A stretch of 64,000 nt of DNA from CALKXV01 sp965228905 (GTDB lineage: Bacteria > Pseudomonadota > Alphaproteobacteria > Rhodobacterales > Rhodobacteraceae), in contig CBDDII010000002.1 of the NCBI GenBank assembly GCA_965228905.1, positions 1 through 64,000 of the forward strand. Direction: 5' to 3'. Position 1 is the stretch's first letter; every line of letters starts with the position of its first letter. Below, in pieces: positions 23,109 through 31,027 of this stretch. The position numbers were made by a program, and so were the translations under genes. The notes below the pieces were generated by a model. That model was given only the letters and a program-made list of their open reading frames with translations, searched no databases and had not been told where the DNA came from.

Positions 23109-25123
23109 TTTTTCTTCCGTGACTTCCGGCTGGCGTTCTTGCGCGGCTTTGGCTTGGGCTTTTCGGTGGATTCGCCTGTCGCGGGTTCGTCTTCAGTCGT
23201 AACGGCCTCGGGTTCCGCCACTTCGGATTTCGGCTCATCCGGCTTTTTGTCTGTGTTGGCCGAGGCCGGGGCGGGGGCCTTGTTGGTGCCCTTGATGTTG
23301 CCCCAGATGTCCGGCTTGTAGCCGTGGTTGCGCATGATGATGTACTGCTGGCTGAAGGTGATCACGTTGTTCGCGATCCAGTAAATGACCAGCCCGCTGG
23401 CGAAACCGCCCAGCATGAACATGAAGATCCAGGGCATCCATGCAAAGATCATCTGTTGTGTCGGGTCGGTCGGGGCCGGGTTCAGCTTTTGTTGCAGCCA
23501 CATCGAAATCCCCAGCAGAAGCGGCAGGATACCGATGAAGATCAGCGCAAGGATGCTGTTCGGATCGGGTGCCGAGAAGGGCAGCAACCCGAACAGGTTC
23601 ATGATCGAGGTCGGGTCGGGCGACGAAAGGTCCTGGAACGGCCCGAAGAAGGGCGCGTGGCGCAGTTCGATCGTAACGAAGATCACTTTGTAGAGTGAGA
23701 AGAAGATCGGGATCTGCATCAGGATCGGCAAACAGCCAGCGGCGGGGTTCACCTTTTCCTTTTTGTAAAGCGCCATCATCTCGGTCTGCATCTTCTGACG
23801 GTCGTCGCCGACGCGCTCTTTCAGCTTTTCCATTTCGGGCTGAAGCTCTTTCATCCGCGCCATCGAGATGTAGGACTTGCGTGCTAGGGGGAACAAAAGC
23901 GCCTTGATCAAAAGGGTCAGGGCGATGATGGCCCAACCCATGTTGCCGATCAGCTGGTTGAATTCGTGCAGGGCGAAAAAGATCGGTTTGGTCAGGAAAA
24001 AGAACCAACCCCAGTCGATGGAATTGATGAAGCCTTCGATCTCGGCCTCTCCGCCGAAGCCGAAGAAATAAGTCAGAGAGGGGACGAACCCCTCGATGCG
24101 ACGGCCAGCTTCGTAGTCGCGGATGGTTTCCCATTCCTTGGCGCCTGCGAAAAGCCGGGTCGTCGTGCTGGAGGATTCGCCCGGGGCAAGGCTGACCGTC
24201 GGCATCTGTGCGGCGGTGCGGTAGATGTCCTGTTGCGGCAGGTACTCGACGACGCTGGTGAAGGGTTTTCCCTGTTCGGGGATCAGCGTCGTCATCCAGT
24301 AGTGATCGGTGAAGCCGACCCAGCCGTTGTTTTCGACCTCGACGATCTCGGCCCGGCCCACGGGGGCCCAGCCTTCGCCCGTCATATCAGGCATGTCGCC
24401 GTAGTCGATGTCGTTCAATTCGCCGTCGTTGCGGCGGATCGCGCCTTCGTGGATGATGAAGAAACCAGAGAGATCCTTTGGCTCACCCTTGCGCGCGACC
24501 AGGCCGAAAGGCTGCAGCGTGACGCTGTTTTCGCTTGGGTTTTCAACGGCTTGCGTTACCGTGAACATGAAGCGATCGTCGACTTCGATGGTGCGTCGAA
24601 AGATAAGGCCGGAGGGGCTGTTCCACGTCAGTGTGAGCGGCGCTTCCGGAGTCAGACTGTTGTCGCCTTCCACATTCCATAGGGTGTCGGTGGTCGGCAC
24701 GTCTTCGAGGGAAAGGTTGCCGCCGGGCAACCAGCCGAAGGCGGCGTAATAGGGATCAAGACTGCCAACAGGAGACAGGAGTGTCACCTGTTCGGGGCTG
24801 TTGAGCCGGACGTCGTAATTGTTGAGCGACAATTCGTCGATGCGTCCGCCGGACAACGAGATCGAGCCGCTGAGGCTGGGTGTCTCGATGGCAATGCGGG
24901 GGGCTTCCGGCGCGGCTTCGGGCGTTTCCGCAGGGGTGGCGCCCGAGGGTGCGCCGGCAACGGTGGACGGCAGGGTCGGGTCGGCGTCATTCTGTGCCGT
25001 GCTTGCAGGATCCCCCTCGGTGGCGGGATCGACCGGCTCGGGCGCAAAGAGCAACATCCAGATCACCAGTACCAGCGAGCTGAGCACCATCGCCAGGATC
25101 AGGTTCTTGTTTTGATCGTCCAT
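23105..25123 (-). CDS. yidC: Membrane protein insertase YidC
   Basis: YidC/OxaI inserts inner-membrane proteins alone or with SecYEG. ATG 25123 (MDDQNKNLILAMVLSSLVLVIW) begins with the first membrane helix; the longer open frame is not conserved. The 672-residue protein has the Gram-negative periplasmic domain (about 70-380) and the five-helix insertase core with KPIFFALHEFNQLIGNMGWAI, then a lysine/proline-rich tail of about 60 residues. In related genomes yidC lies next to yidD/rnpA; here about 5 kb separates them. Confidence 0.96.
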   Translation of the reverse strand: MDDQNKNLILAMVLSSLVLVIWMLLFAPEPVDPATEGDPASTAQNDADPTLPSTVAGAPSGATPAETPEAAPEAPRIAIETPSLSGSISLSGGRIDELSLNNYDVRLNSPEQVTLLSPVGSLDPYYAAFGWLPGGNLSLEDVPTTDTLWNVEGDNSLTPEAPLTLTWNSPSGLIFRRTIEVDDRFMFTVTQAVENPSENSVTLQPFGLVARKGEPKDLSGFFIIHEGAIRRNDGELNDIDYGDMPDMTGEGWAPVGRAEIVEVENNGWVGFTDHYWMTTLIPEQGKPFTSVVEYLPQQDIYRTAAQMPTVSLAPGESSSTTTRLFAGAKEWETIRDYEAGRRIEGFVPSLTYFFGFGGEAEIEGFINSIDWGWFFFLTKPIFFALHEFNQLIGNMGWAIIALTLLIKALLFPLARKSYISMARMKELQPEMEKLKERVGDDRQKMQTEMMALYKKEKVNPAAGCLPILMQIPIFFSLYKVIFVTIELRHAPFFGPFQDLSSPDPTSIMNLFGLLPFSAPDPNSILALIFIGILPLLLGISMWLQQKLNPAPTDPTQQMIFAWMPWIFMFMLGGFASGLVIYWIANNVITFSQQYIIMRNHGYKPDIWGNIKGTNKAPAPASANTDKKPDEPKSEVAEPEAVTTEDEPATGESTEKPKPKPRKNASRKSRKKK

Positions 25124-25313
25124 CGGACCCACCGGTTTTTTCGATTGCGCCCGTGGTTCAATCCTCCAGCGGGCCAAAGGTCAAGGCGTTTTCCTGCGGG
25201 AAGTTGGCCGGGATGCGGTGTTTATCGCGATTTGGGGTGGATCCGGGGCTGGCAGAAGCGATGGAGCAGACACCGCAGCGAGGTGCTTTGTCCTGCTTGT
25301 TCGATCGCTTAAC

Positions 25314-26846
25314 CTAGTTGACCGACCAAAGTTTCGGAGAGTCGCCGGTCTCCGTTGGTCTGCGGTCTTCGAGCCACAATAGCGTTTCGCCGAGCGGCAT
25401 GGGGCGGGCGGCGACGTAGCCCTGGTATTCATGACAGTCGAGTTCTGCCAGGGCGGCTATTTCTTCCTGGGTTTCGACGCCTTCTGCCAGGGCCTTGATT
25501 CCCAGTTTTTCACTGAATGCCAGAAGGGCGGAAACCATTTTGTGCTGGTCCTCATCATGGTCCAACTGGCTGACGAGGCTGCGGTCGATCTTGATGCGAC
25601 CGACGTTGAAACGCCGGATGTTGATGAAGCTGGTGTATCCGGTTCCGAAGTCATCAAGGTCGATCCGGCAGCCGATACGTGACAGAGCGTTCAGCGTGCG
25701 GGAAATGACGTCTTCACTGGATTCAGCCACGACGCTTTCAAGGACTTCGACAACCAGGCGGTCCGGTTGGATGCCGTGGCGATCCAGTTCCCACCTGACG
25801 TAATCGGGAAGGCGGGGATTGCGCAGTTCTTCGCTGGAAAAATTGACAGAGATCGTGGGAACGTTGAACCCGGCGGCATCCCAGGCATTGAGGGCCGTCA
25901 GCGATTGCTTGAGGATCACCTCGGCCAGGCGTTGAGACAGGCCTGCCTTTTCGACATCATCGAGGAAATACCCGGGCGCGATCAGCCCGCGTTCGGGGTG
26001 ATCCCACCTTGCCAAAGCCTCAAAGCCCGAGACGGAACCATTCTCGGTGAAGATCTGGGGTTGAAACCACGCAAAGATTTCCCCTGTTTCCAGGGCGTTG
26101 GAGATCTCTCGCGCCTGATCCCTTTCGTTCTGGCGGGCACTGGAAAGACCATTGCTGTAGACCCGCACCGAACCCGGCCCTGCAATGGCGGCGAGTTCGC
26201 TGGCCCTTTGCGCGCCGGCGACCAGGTTTGCGCCGCCGGTGCCCTTGATATGACATTCCGAGGCAATGCCGATGGACATGGAGCAATAGGTGCGCGTCGG
26301 CCCCTCGCAAAAGGGTTCGTCGAAGATGGATTGAATGCGCCGTGAAAGTTGCAGCAGGTTTTCGGTTTCAGGCGGACGCACATTGGATAGGCCGACTGCA
26401 AAGCCGGAACCGATGCGGGCGACCATGTCGTCATCGCGCAAAAATCCGGTGAGGCGCCTTGCGGTTTCTTCCAACACGCTGTCGCGCATACCGCGACCGA
26501 ACCGTTCTTCAAGCGCGTCGATGTCGTCGATGGTCAGCGCCATCACGGCAACTTCGCGATTGGTCTTTTCGGCCAGGGGCAGTTTGTGATCCAGCCAGGC
26601 GATGAAGCCGTCGCGCATGATCGTGCCGGTCAGTGCATCCTTGTCGCCATAGAGCCATTCGGAATTCGGACGGAACTGGCCCACGAAGGCCCAGAGCGTT
26701 GGAACGATGATCGCGACGGCGATAAGCGCGAATTCCCCACCGAACCAGAAGGCGGCAAGGCTGATCAGCGGAAAGAACACCCAAATCTGCGGACCGGTCG
26801 CGATTTGCACAAGCCTTTCCGTCGGCGTGGTGTCGGGTGCGGGCAT
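25314..26846 (-). CDS. Membrane EAL-domain phosphodiesterase with degenerate GGDEF domain
   Basis: The 510-residue protein has two N-terminal membrane helices (about 21-55), a GGDEF-fold domain (70-235) and an EAL domain (245-500). The GGDEF site reads GSGFA at 146-150, so cyclic-di-GMP synthesis is not expected. The EAL domain keeps catalytic residues: EAL at 276-278, Asn335, E367, DDFGTG (398-403), KID (419-421) and Glu455. It is therefore likely a c-di-GMP hydrolase, with the GGDEF-like domain perhaps a GTP sensor. c-di-GMP turnover fits with the exopolysaccharide cluster further on. Monocistronic, minus strand. Confidence 0.88.
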   Translation of the reverse strand: MPAPDTTPTERLVQIATGPQIWVFFPLISLAAFWFGGEFALIAVAIIVPTLWAFVGQFRPNSEWLYGDKDALTGTIMRDGFIAWLDHKLPLAEKTNREVAVMALTIDDIDALEERFGRGMRDSVLEETARRLTGFLRDDDMVARIGSGFAVGLSNVRPPETENLLQLSRRIQSIFDEPFCEGPTRTYCSMSIGIASECHIKGTGGANLVAGAQRASELAAIAGPGSVRVYSNGLSSARQNERDQAREISNALETGEIFAWFQPQIFTENGSVSGFEALARWDHPERGLIAPGYFLDDVEKAGLSQRLAEVILKQSLTALNAWDAAGFNVPTISVNFSSEELRNPRLPDYVRWELDRHGIQPDRLVVEVLESVVAESSEDVISRTLNALSRIGCRIDLDDFGTGYTSFINIRRFNVGRIKIDRSLVSQLDHDEDQHKMVSALLAFSEKLGIKALAEGVETQEEIAALAELDCHEYQGYVAARPMPLGETLLWLEDRRPTETGDSPKLWSVN

Positions 26847-26907
26847 GGGGCAGCGGATCCGTTGTTTAACGTCCGGCCCAAACTATCGCCATCAACTCTA
26901 CAACTCG

Positions 26908-27744
26908 TTAATCCTGCGCGGATTTTCTCTGAAGTCCTGCAAAGTCAAACAAGGCGGGATCAAGAAGGTGGGAAGGCCTTGCGTTCATCAAGGCGCGGAA
27001 CATGACCTGGCGGCGGCCTGGGCTGTTTTTTTCCCAGCCGTCCAGAATAGCCTTAACCTGTTGCCTTTGCAGCCCGTCCTGGCTGCCGCAGAGGTCGCAG
27101 GGGATGATCGGGTAGTTCATCGCGCGGGCGAATCTTTCGCAGTCTTCCTCGGCCACATGGGCAAGGGGGCGATAGACGAAGAGGTCGCCTTCCTCGTTCA
27201 CCAGTTTGGGCGGCATGGTGGCGAGCCTTCCGCCGTGAAAGAGGTTCATGAAGAAGGTTTCGAGGATGTCGTCGCGATGGTGACCGAGAACGACGGCGGA
27301 ACAGCCTTCTTCGCGGGCGATGCGGTAAAGATTGCCGCGTCTGAGGCGGGAACAGAGCGCGCAGAAAGTGCGCCCTTCTGGCACCTTGTCGGTGACAATG
27401 GAGTAGGTGTCTTGATACTCGATCCGGTGTGGCACCTGCATTTTCTCAAGGAATTCAGGGAGTACCGTGGAAGGAAAGCCCGGTTGGCCCTGATCGAGGT
27501 TGCAGGCGAGGATCTCGACCGGGAGGAGGCCGCGCCATTTCAACTCGTAGAGAGCTGCAAGTAGCGTGTAGCTGTCCTTACCGCCCGAGAGGCAGACGAG
27601 CCAGCGGCTATCACGCTCGATCATGCCATATTGTTCAATGGCTTCGCGGGTATGGCGGATGATCCGCTTGCGCAGCTTCTTGAACTCGGCGGACTTGGGT
27701 GCGCCGTTGAAAAGCGGGTGGATATCGTAGGTTTCGTCGAGCAT
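26908..27744 (-). CDS. ttcA: tRNA 2-thiocytidine biosynthesis protein TtcA
   Basis: TtcA thiolates cytidine 32 of tRNA using a 4Fe-4S cluster. ATG 27744 (MLDETYDIHPLFNGAP) gives 278 residues; the frame extends upstream without conserved residues. The PP-loop is CLSGGKDSYTLL, and two cysteine pairs are present: TFCALCSRLRRG and IIPCDLCGSQ. The C-terminal region has RPSHLLDPALFDF, also typical. A tandem 11-base repeat lies about 120 bases upstream. Confidence 0.94.
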   Translation of the reverse strand: MLDETYDIHPLFNGAPKSAEFKKLRKRIIRHTREAIEQYGMIERDSRWLVCLSGGKDSYTLLAALYELKWRGLLPVEILACNLDQGQPGFPSTVLPEFLEKMQVPHRIEYQDTYSIVTDKVPEGRTFCALCSRLRRGNLYRIAREEGCSAVVLGHHRDDILETFFMNLFHGGRLATMPPKLVNEEGDLFVYRPLAHVAEEDCERFARAMNYPIIPCDLCGSQDGLQRQQVKAILDGWEKNSPGRRQVMFRALMNARPSHLLDPALFDFAGLQRKSAQD

Positions 27745-27862
27745 TCCGAAGCCATGCCAGAAATTGGGGCGGCAGGGAAGACGCGTGAGCAAGAGCGGGG
27801 GTGTTGCCGGTTTCAGCAACGCCCGTTAACGCACGAATTCCGGGAAATGGGGTGAAATCCGA

Positions 27863-27904
27863 ACGTCGGTATCACGTCGGTATTACGTCGGTATCGCGTC
27901 GGTG
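27863..27904. repeat. Tandem 11-base repeat, about 3.8 copies
   Basis: Units ACGTCGGTATC (27863), ACGTCGGTATT (27874), ACGTCGGTATC (27885) and GCGTCGGTG (27896) follow without gaps. The period is close to one helical turn, so the copies would lie on one DNA face. It sits upstream of ttcA and downstream of the desaturase gene. Confidence 0.85.
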
Positions 27905-27986
27905 GATGGATCGGGGGATCCGTGGCCGCCGCTTGGAGGCAGCGTGCGTTCAGAAAGGTTGATGCAGGGTTAAGGGCGCTGGTGGC

Positions 27987-28009
27987 GGCTGGGCAGGATT
28001 TGCCCAGCC
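27987..28009. repeat. Intergenic palindrome, GGCTGGGCA/TGCCCAGCC
   Basis: Perfect 9-base arms around GGATT end exactly at the desaturase stop codon. The core GGGCAnGATTTGCCC is shared with the palindrome at 29368-29390, so it belongs to a dispersed family. As RNA it could terminate the desaturase transcript, although no T run follows. Confidence 0.75.
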
Positions 28010-28947
28010 TAGGGGTGTACGGCCTTCGCGGCGTGATAGTCGGGGCATGGTTCGATGCGCGTCAGGCCCTCCCGCTTTGGTCGATCTTCGGGGCCGAGGA
28101 TTGAATGGACGAGGCCGAAGGCTTCGAGCGCCTTGATGAGCCAGTAACCGGGGTCGGTTTGCCACTTTTCCACGCCGAGGTTTGCCGAATGGGGAAAGGC
28201 GTGGTGATTGGCGTGCCAGTTTTCGCCGAAGGTGATGAGGCCGAGACCGGGAAGGTTGTAGCCCTGAACCGGCAGGCCCTCGATGCGCCAGCCCTGGTGG
28301 CCCCTCTTGTGCGCGAAGTGGCCGACCATCCAATGCCCGATCAGCGAGACGGCGACGCGCAGGCAGACACCCCAGAGCACGTAGCCGATGCCGCCTAGGG
28401 CGAAGAGCGGGACAGCCAGGAAAAGCTGCTGGGCCATCCAGTGCCGTTCGATCCATTGATAGACGGGATCGTTCGCGATTTCGGGTTCGATTTCAAACCG
28501 TGGCGGATGGTCGAGATCGAAGCGGCAGTGCATTTGCCACCATGCGTCGCGCCAGAAGCCTGCGCCGTGGCTTGGATGCGGCGGGCATTCCTTTTGACGT
28601 TGGTGCCAGTCGCGCATGTCATGGGCGCGGATCATGCCGAAGGGTCCGGCCATTCCGACAAGTGTGCCAAGCCAGACGAGCAGGTACTCAAGCCATTTCC
28701 GGGCCTTGAATGATCGGTGAATCAATAGACGGTGCATTCCCACGGAATGGCCTGCACAGATCGTGATTGCGGTCGTGACGAGGAAGATCAAGGCGCCTTC
28801 GCGGCTTGGGGTGAGCGTGAGGGCGGCGATACCACCGAGGATCATTGCGAATAGCCAGAGCGATCTGGGGGCGTCCCAGTGGATTGTGCCCTTTGCAGCA
28901 TCTGTTGCCGCCTCGGGGATCACACGTTCGGTTTCAAAGAGGGCCAT
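28009..28947 (-). CDS. Membrane fatty-acid desaturase (acyl-CoA desaturase type)
   Basis: The 312-residue integral-membrane protein has the three histidine clusters of di-iron desaturases: HSVGMHR...IHR, HDMRDWHQ, and ENWHANHHAFPHS, spaced by hydrophobic segments. It would introduce a double bond in membrane acyl chains. The middle cluster has HxxxxxH rather than the usual HxxHH, so the exact subclass is unsure. It is divergent from an ArsR-family regulator 74 bases away, with a dyad in the shared promoter region that may be the operator. Confidence 0.85.
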   Translation of the reverse strand: MALFETERVIPEAATDAAKGTIHWDAPRSLWLFAMILGGIAALTLTPSREGALIFLVTTAITICAGHSVGMHRLLIHRSFKARKWLEYLLVWLGTLVGMAGPFGMIRAHDMRDWHQRQKECPPHPSHGAGFWRDAWWQMHCRFDLDHPPRFEIEPEIANDPVYQWIERHWMAQQLFLAVPLFALGGIGYVLWGVCLRVAVSLIGHWMVGHFAHKRGHQGWRIEGLPVQGYNLPGLGLITFGENWHANHHAFPHSANLGVEKWQTDPGYWLIKALEAFGLVHSILGPEDRPKREGLTRIEPCPDYHAAKAVHP

Positions 28948-28978
28948 CTTGAATACTCGCTGTCGTTGCGTTATCTTT

Positions 28979-29002
28979 TTAGTGAATAAGGTATATAACT
29001 AA
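28979..29002. promoter_or_regulatory. AT-rich dyad in the desaturase/arsR-family divergent promoter
   Basis: TTAGT (28979-28983) and ACTAA (28998-29002) flank an AT-rich centre containing TATATAA. The window between the divergent starts is only 74 bases, so a regulator bound here would affect both genes. It is a candidate site for the adjacent ArsR-type protein. Confidence 0.45.
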
Positions 29003-29021
29003 GAAGCTAAAAGGTGAAATC

Positions 29022-29357
29022 GTGTCAAGCCCTGAAAAAGTGTTCGAGGCGCTGGCGTCGACGGTGCGGCGGCGCATTCTGGCGTATCTGTCCGAAGGCC
29101 CGCTGGCGGCCGGGGCGATTGCCGAGCGGTTCGAGATGTCGCAACCGGCTGTTTCCAAACATCTTTCGATCCTCGAGGCGGCTGACCTGGTGTGGAAAAA
29201 GCGTGAAGGGCAATTCGTGCGCTATGGCATGAAGGCCGACAACCTGGGCGGTACGCTGGCGGGGTTCCTGCAAGAGGTTTGTCCGCCAAGCCGTGCCCTG
29301 AAGGCCGAGCGGCGGGCGGAATGGGCAGAAGATTCGGGCTCTGAGAGCGAAGCGTGA
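29022..29357 (+). CDS. ArsR-family winged-helix transcriptional regulator
   Basis: The 111-residue protein begins at GTG 29022 (TAAAAGGTGAAATC upstream). The HTH is clear: EALASTVRRRILAYLSEGPL...AIAERFEMSQPAVSKHLSILEAADLVWKKREGQFVRYG. It lacks the CxCxC metal motif of arsenic/cadmium sensors, so it probably senses something else or works with a protein partner. Divergent placement suggests that it controls the desaturase. Confidence 0.88.
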   Translation: MSSPEKVFEALASTVRRRILAYLSEGPLAAGAIAERFEMSQPAVSKHLSILEAADLVWKKREGQFVRYGMKADNLGGTLAGFLQEVCPPSRALKAERRAEWAEDSGSESEA

Positions 29358-29367
29358 GTGCGCGGTA

Positions 29368-29390
29368 GGGTGGGCAAGATTTGCCCACCC
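29368..29390. repeat. Intergenic palindrome, GGGTGGGCA/TGCCCACCC
   Basis: Perfect 9-base arms around AGATT lie 10 bases after the arsR-family stop and just before the end of a convergent small gene. The sequence closely matches the palindrome at 27987-28009. It could act as a bidirectional terminator-like structure or be a REP element. Confidence 0.75.
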
Positions 29391-29392
29391 GA

Positions 29393-29632
29393 TCACGGCA
29401 GGAAGAGGTTCAGTGGCAGCGCCGGGCCACTGGCCCGTTTCGGGGGCAGACCGACATCCCGCCTGAGGTGATCGTCCAGATCCCGCGCCCTGGTGGGCGG
29501 AGGCCGCAGTTGCGGGGGGTGGACGATGGCTCCGAGCGCTGCGCAGAGGACGCGCAGCGCGCCATGTTGGGCGATGGTCGCCTCAATGCTGGCAGGGGCC
29601 GGGGCGAGGGGGGCTGTGTGGTCATAGGTCAT
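29393..29632 (-). CDS. Small DUF1127-like protein (79 residues)
   Basis: A minus-strand frame starts MTYDHTAPLAPAPAS after GGAAGACACAC. Residues 51-62 (DLDDHLRRDVGL) match the C-terminal motif of DUF1127/YjiS-type small proteins, common and multi-copy in Rhodobacteraceae; a proline-rich segment precedes it. In related bacteria such proteins influence RNA turnover or phosphate and carbon responses, but a function here cannot be stated. It is downstream of the 27-residue ORF on the same strand. Confidence 0.55.
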   Translation of the reverse strand: MTYDHTAPLAPAPASIEATIAQHGALRVLCAALGAIVHPPQLRPPPTRARDLDDHLRRDVGLPPKRASGPALPLNLFLP

Positions 29633-29735
29633 GTGTGTCTTCCGGCGCGGATGGCCGGACTCCTTTTGATGTGAATGGGCCGACCGGATGCACGAAGGGC
29701 GTGCAATGGACGGCTTTGGTTCAGTTTGGGAAGGA

Positions 29736-29757
29736 ACCGGCCGTCAGACGGGCCGGT
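29736..29757 (-). terminator. Hairpin downstream of the 27-residue ORF
   Basis: ACCGGCC (29736-29742) pairs with GGCCGGT (29751-29757) around an 8-base loop, about 12 bases past the small ORF's stop on the minus strand. Only a pyrimidine stretch (TTCCTTCCC) follows, so termination would be weak. Confidence 0.4.
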
Positions 29758-29769
29758 GGTGAAGCGGTC

Positions 29770-29853
29770 TTAGACTTGGGAATATCGGCGGAAGCCGGTG
29801 CCCCAGGTTGCTTCGCGAGATACGCCAGCGAGGCTTGAAATCATCATAATCAT
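29770..29853 (-). CDS. Possible 27-residue small protein or leader peptide with consensus ribosome binding site
   Basis: On the minus strand, ATG 29853 is preceded by AAAAAGGAGGTCTGAC, one of the best Shine-Dalgarno matches in the window. The frame reads MIMMISSLAGVSREATWGTG and seven more residues, then TAA. It has a short hydrophobic start and a small basic/aromatic tail. It lies between yidD and the DUF1127-like gene, all on the same strand, with a hairpin after the stop. No family is recognised. Confidence 0.5.
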   Translation of the reverse strand: MIMMISSLAGVSREATWGTGFRRYSQV

Positions 29854-29963
29854 GTCAGACCTCCTTTTTGCTGAACGTGGTCTCTGGGTGCGGGGTTAGC
29901 CGAAGCCGCTTTTCAAATCCACTGTTTTCTTTCCGGTTTCGTCCGGGCTGGGCGGCGGCGTGC

Positions 29964-30185
29964 CTAATCCGGCACGTTGTCGACGCCGGATTTGCCCCAG
30001 GGGTGGCAACGGGCGATGCGGCGGAGCGCCAGCCAGCCGCCTTTCAACCCGCCGTGCTTTTCCAGCGCTTCAAGCGCATAGGCGGAACAGGTCGGGTGAT
30101 AGCGGCAGTTGTGGCCGACCCATGGGCTGAAGACCAGGCGGTAGGCGCGGACGGGCAGGGAAAGGAGGCGGGCAAGGGGGCTCAT
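29964..30185 (-). CDS. yidD: Membrane protein insertion efficiency factor YidD
   Basis: YidD is a small membrane-associated protein assisting YidC-dependent insertion. The 73-residue product contains the complete family pattern: YRLVFSPWVGHNCRYHPTCSAYALEALEKHG and GGWLALRRIARCHPWGKSG. Its ATG overlaps the rnpA stop (ATGA), the universal rnpA-yidD arrangement. yidC itself is not adjacent here. Confidence 0.95.
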   Translation of the reverse strand: MSPLARLLSLPVRAYRLVFSPWVGHNCRYHPTCSAYALEALEKHGGLKGGWLALRRIARCHPWGKSGVDNVPD

Positions 30186-30529
30186 CCGTGGGCCTTTTCG
30201 AGGGCACGGGCGAGGTCGGCCTGCAGTTCGTCGAAGGGGCGGGCGGCGGTCAGGTCGCGGCGACCGATCAGCACGTAATCGTAGCCGGGTTTGCCGTGCA
30301 GGGGCAGGGTGAGCCGGGCGATTTCGCGCAGGCGGCGCTTGGCACGGTTGCGGGCAACGGCATTGCCGACTTTCTTGGAACAGGTGAAGCCGACGCGGAT
30401 GCCTGTGGCTTCGTCGGCGGGGCGTTCGCGGTATTGCAGGGTGAAGGCGGGGGGCGAGACGCGCCGCGCGCTGGCGGCTTTCAGGAAGTCAGCACGTTTG
30501 GTCAGAACTGTGAGGTTCGGAAGTTGCAT
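30182..30529 (-). CDS. rnpA: Ribonuclease P protein component
   Basis: RnpA assists RNase P RNA in maturing tRNA 5' ends. ATG 30529 (MQLPNLTVLTKRADFLKAA) follows AAGGCGATCCG and gives 115 residues; the longer open frame runs through rpmH and is not real. The family core is GFTCSKKVGNAVARNRAKRRLREIAR. It follows rpmH on the minus strand and overlaps yidD by 4 bases. Confidence 0.95.
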   Translation of the reverse strand: MQLPNLTVLTKRADFLKAASARRVSPPAFTLQYRERPADEATGIRVGFTCSKKVGNAVARNRAKRRLREIARLTLPLHGKPGYDYVLIGRRDLTAARPFDELQADLARALEKAHG

Positions 30530-30600
30530 CGGATCGCCTTCAAACGACAAAACCGCCGACGGTTGCCCGCGGCGGCTGTCACATCGAAAAAGGGCGCGGT

Positions 30601-30738
30601 TTACGCGCTCAGGCTTTTCCGGCCACGCAGACGGCGTGCATTGAGGATCTTGCGACCCGCCTTGGTTGCCATGCGTGCGCGGAAACCGTGGCGCCGCTTG
30701 CGGACCAGGTTCGAGGGTTGGAATGTGCGCTTCGACAT
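30601..30738 (-). CDS. rpmH: 50S ribosomal protein L34
   Basis: The minus-strand frame from ATG 30738 to TAA 30601 encodes 45 residues: SKRTFQPSNLVRKRRHGFR, then ARMATKAGRKILNARRLRGR and KSLSA, which is the full L34 sequence. The ribosome binding site is CAGGAGCAAAGCG. It precedes rnpA and yidD, the classical rpmH-rnpA cluster. Confidence 0.97.
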   Translation of the reverse strand: MSKRTFQPSNLVRKRRHGFRARMATKAGRKILNARRLRGRKSLSA

Positions 30739-30791
30739 CGCTTTGCTCCTGACAAGCCCCGGATTCGGGGCCGATTTGTTCCGAAGCCCGG

Positions 30792-30820
30792 TCTCTAAGG
30801 GGATCAGGGGGGCAAGTCAA
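30792..30820 (-). promoter_or_regulatory. Sigma-70-type promoter for rpmH-rnpA-yidD
   Basis: On the minus strand, TTGACT (30820-30815) and TAGAGA (30797-30792) are exactly 17 bases apart. This would start transcription near 30785, about 47 bases upstream of rpmH. Confidence 0.65.
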
Positions 30821-31027
30821 CGGTGTTGAGGGGGAAAAATCCCGTCCGAAACTGCAATAATCGCCGCTGGCGGGACATTCAAATGTTTCAATCCATGCGG
30901 ATTTGGCCGTTTCGGGGTCGGATCGGTTCACCCGGCATCACCGGGGCGTGAGCGCGGTGACATTCGCGGGCATGGCACGCCATCTTGGGGTAAGCACAAT
31001 GGATCAGGCCCGAGAGGCGCGTTCGAG

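Noticed and set aside
27863..27904. Possible CRISPR array
   Set aside because: Units are 11 bases and directly adjacent without spacers; no cas genes nearby.
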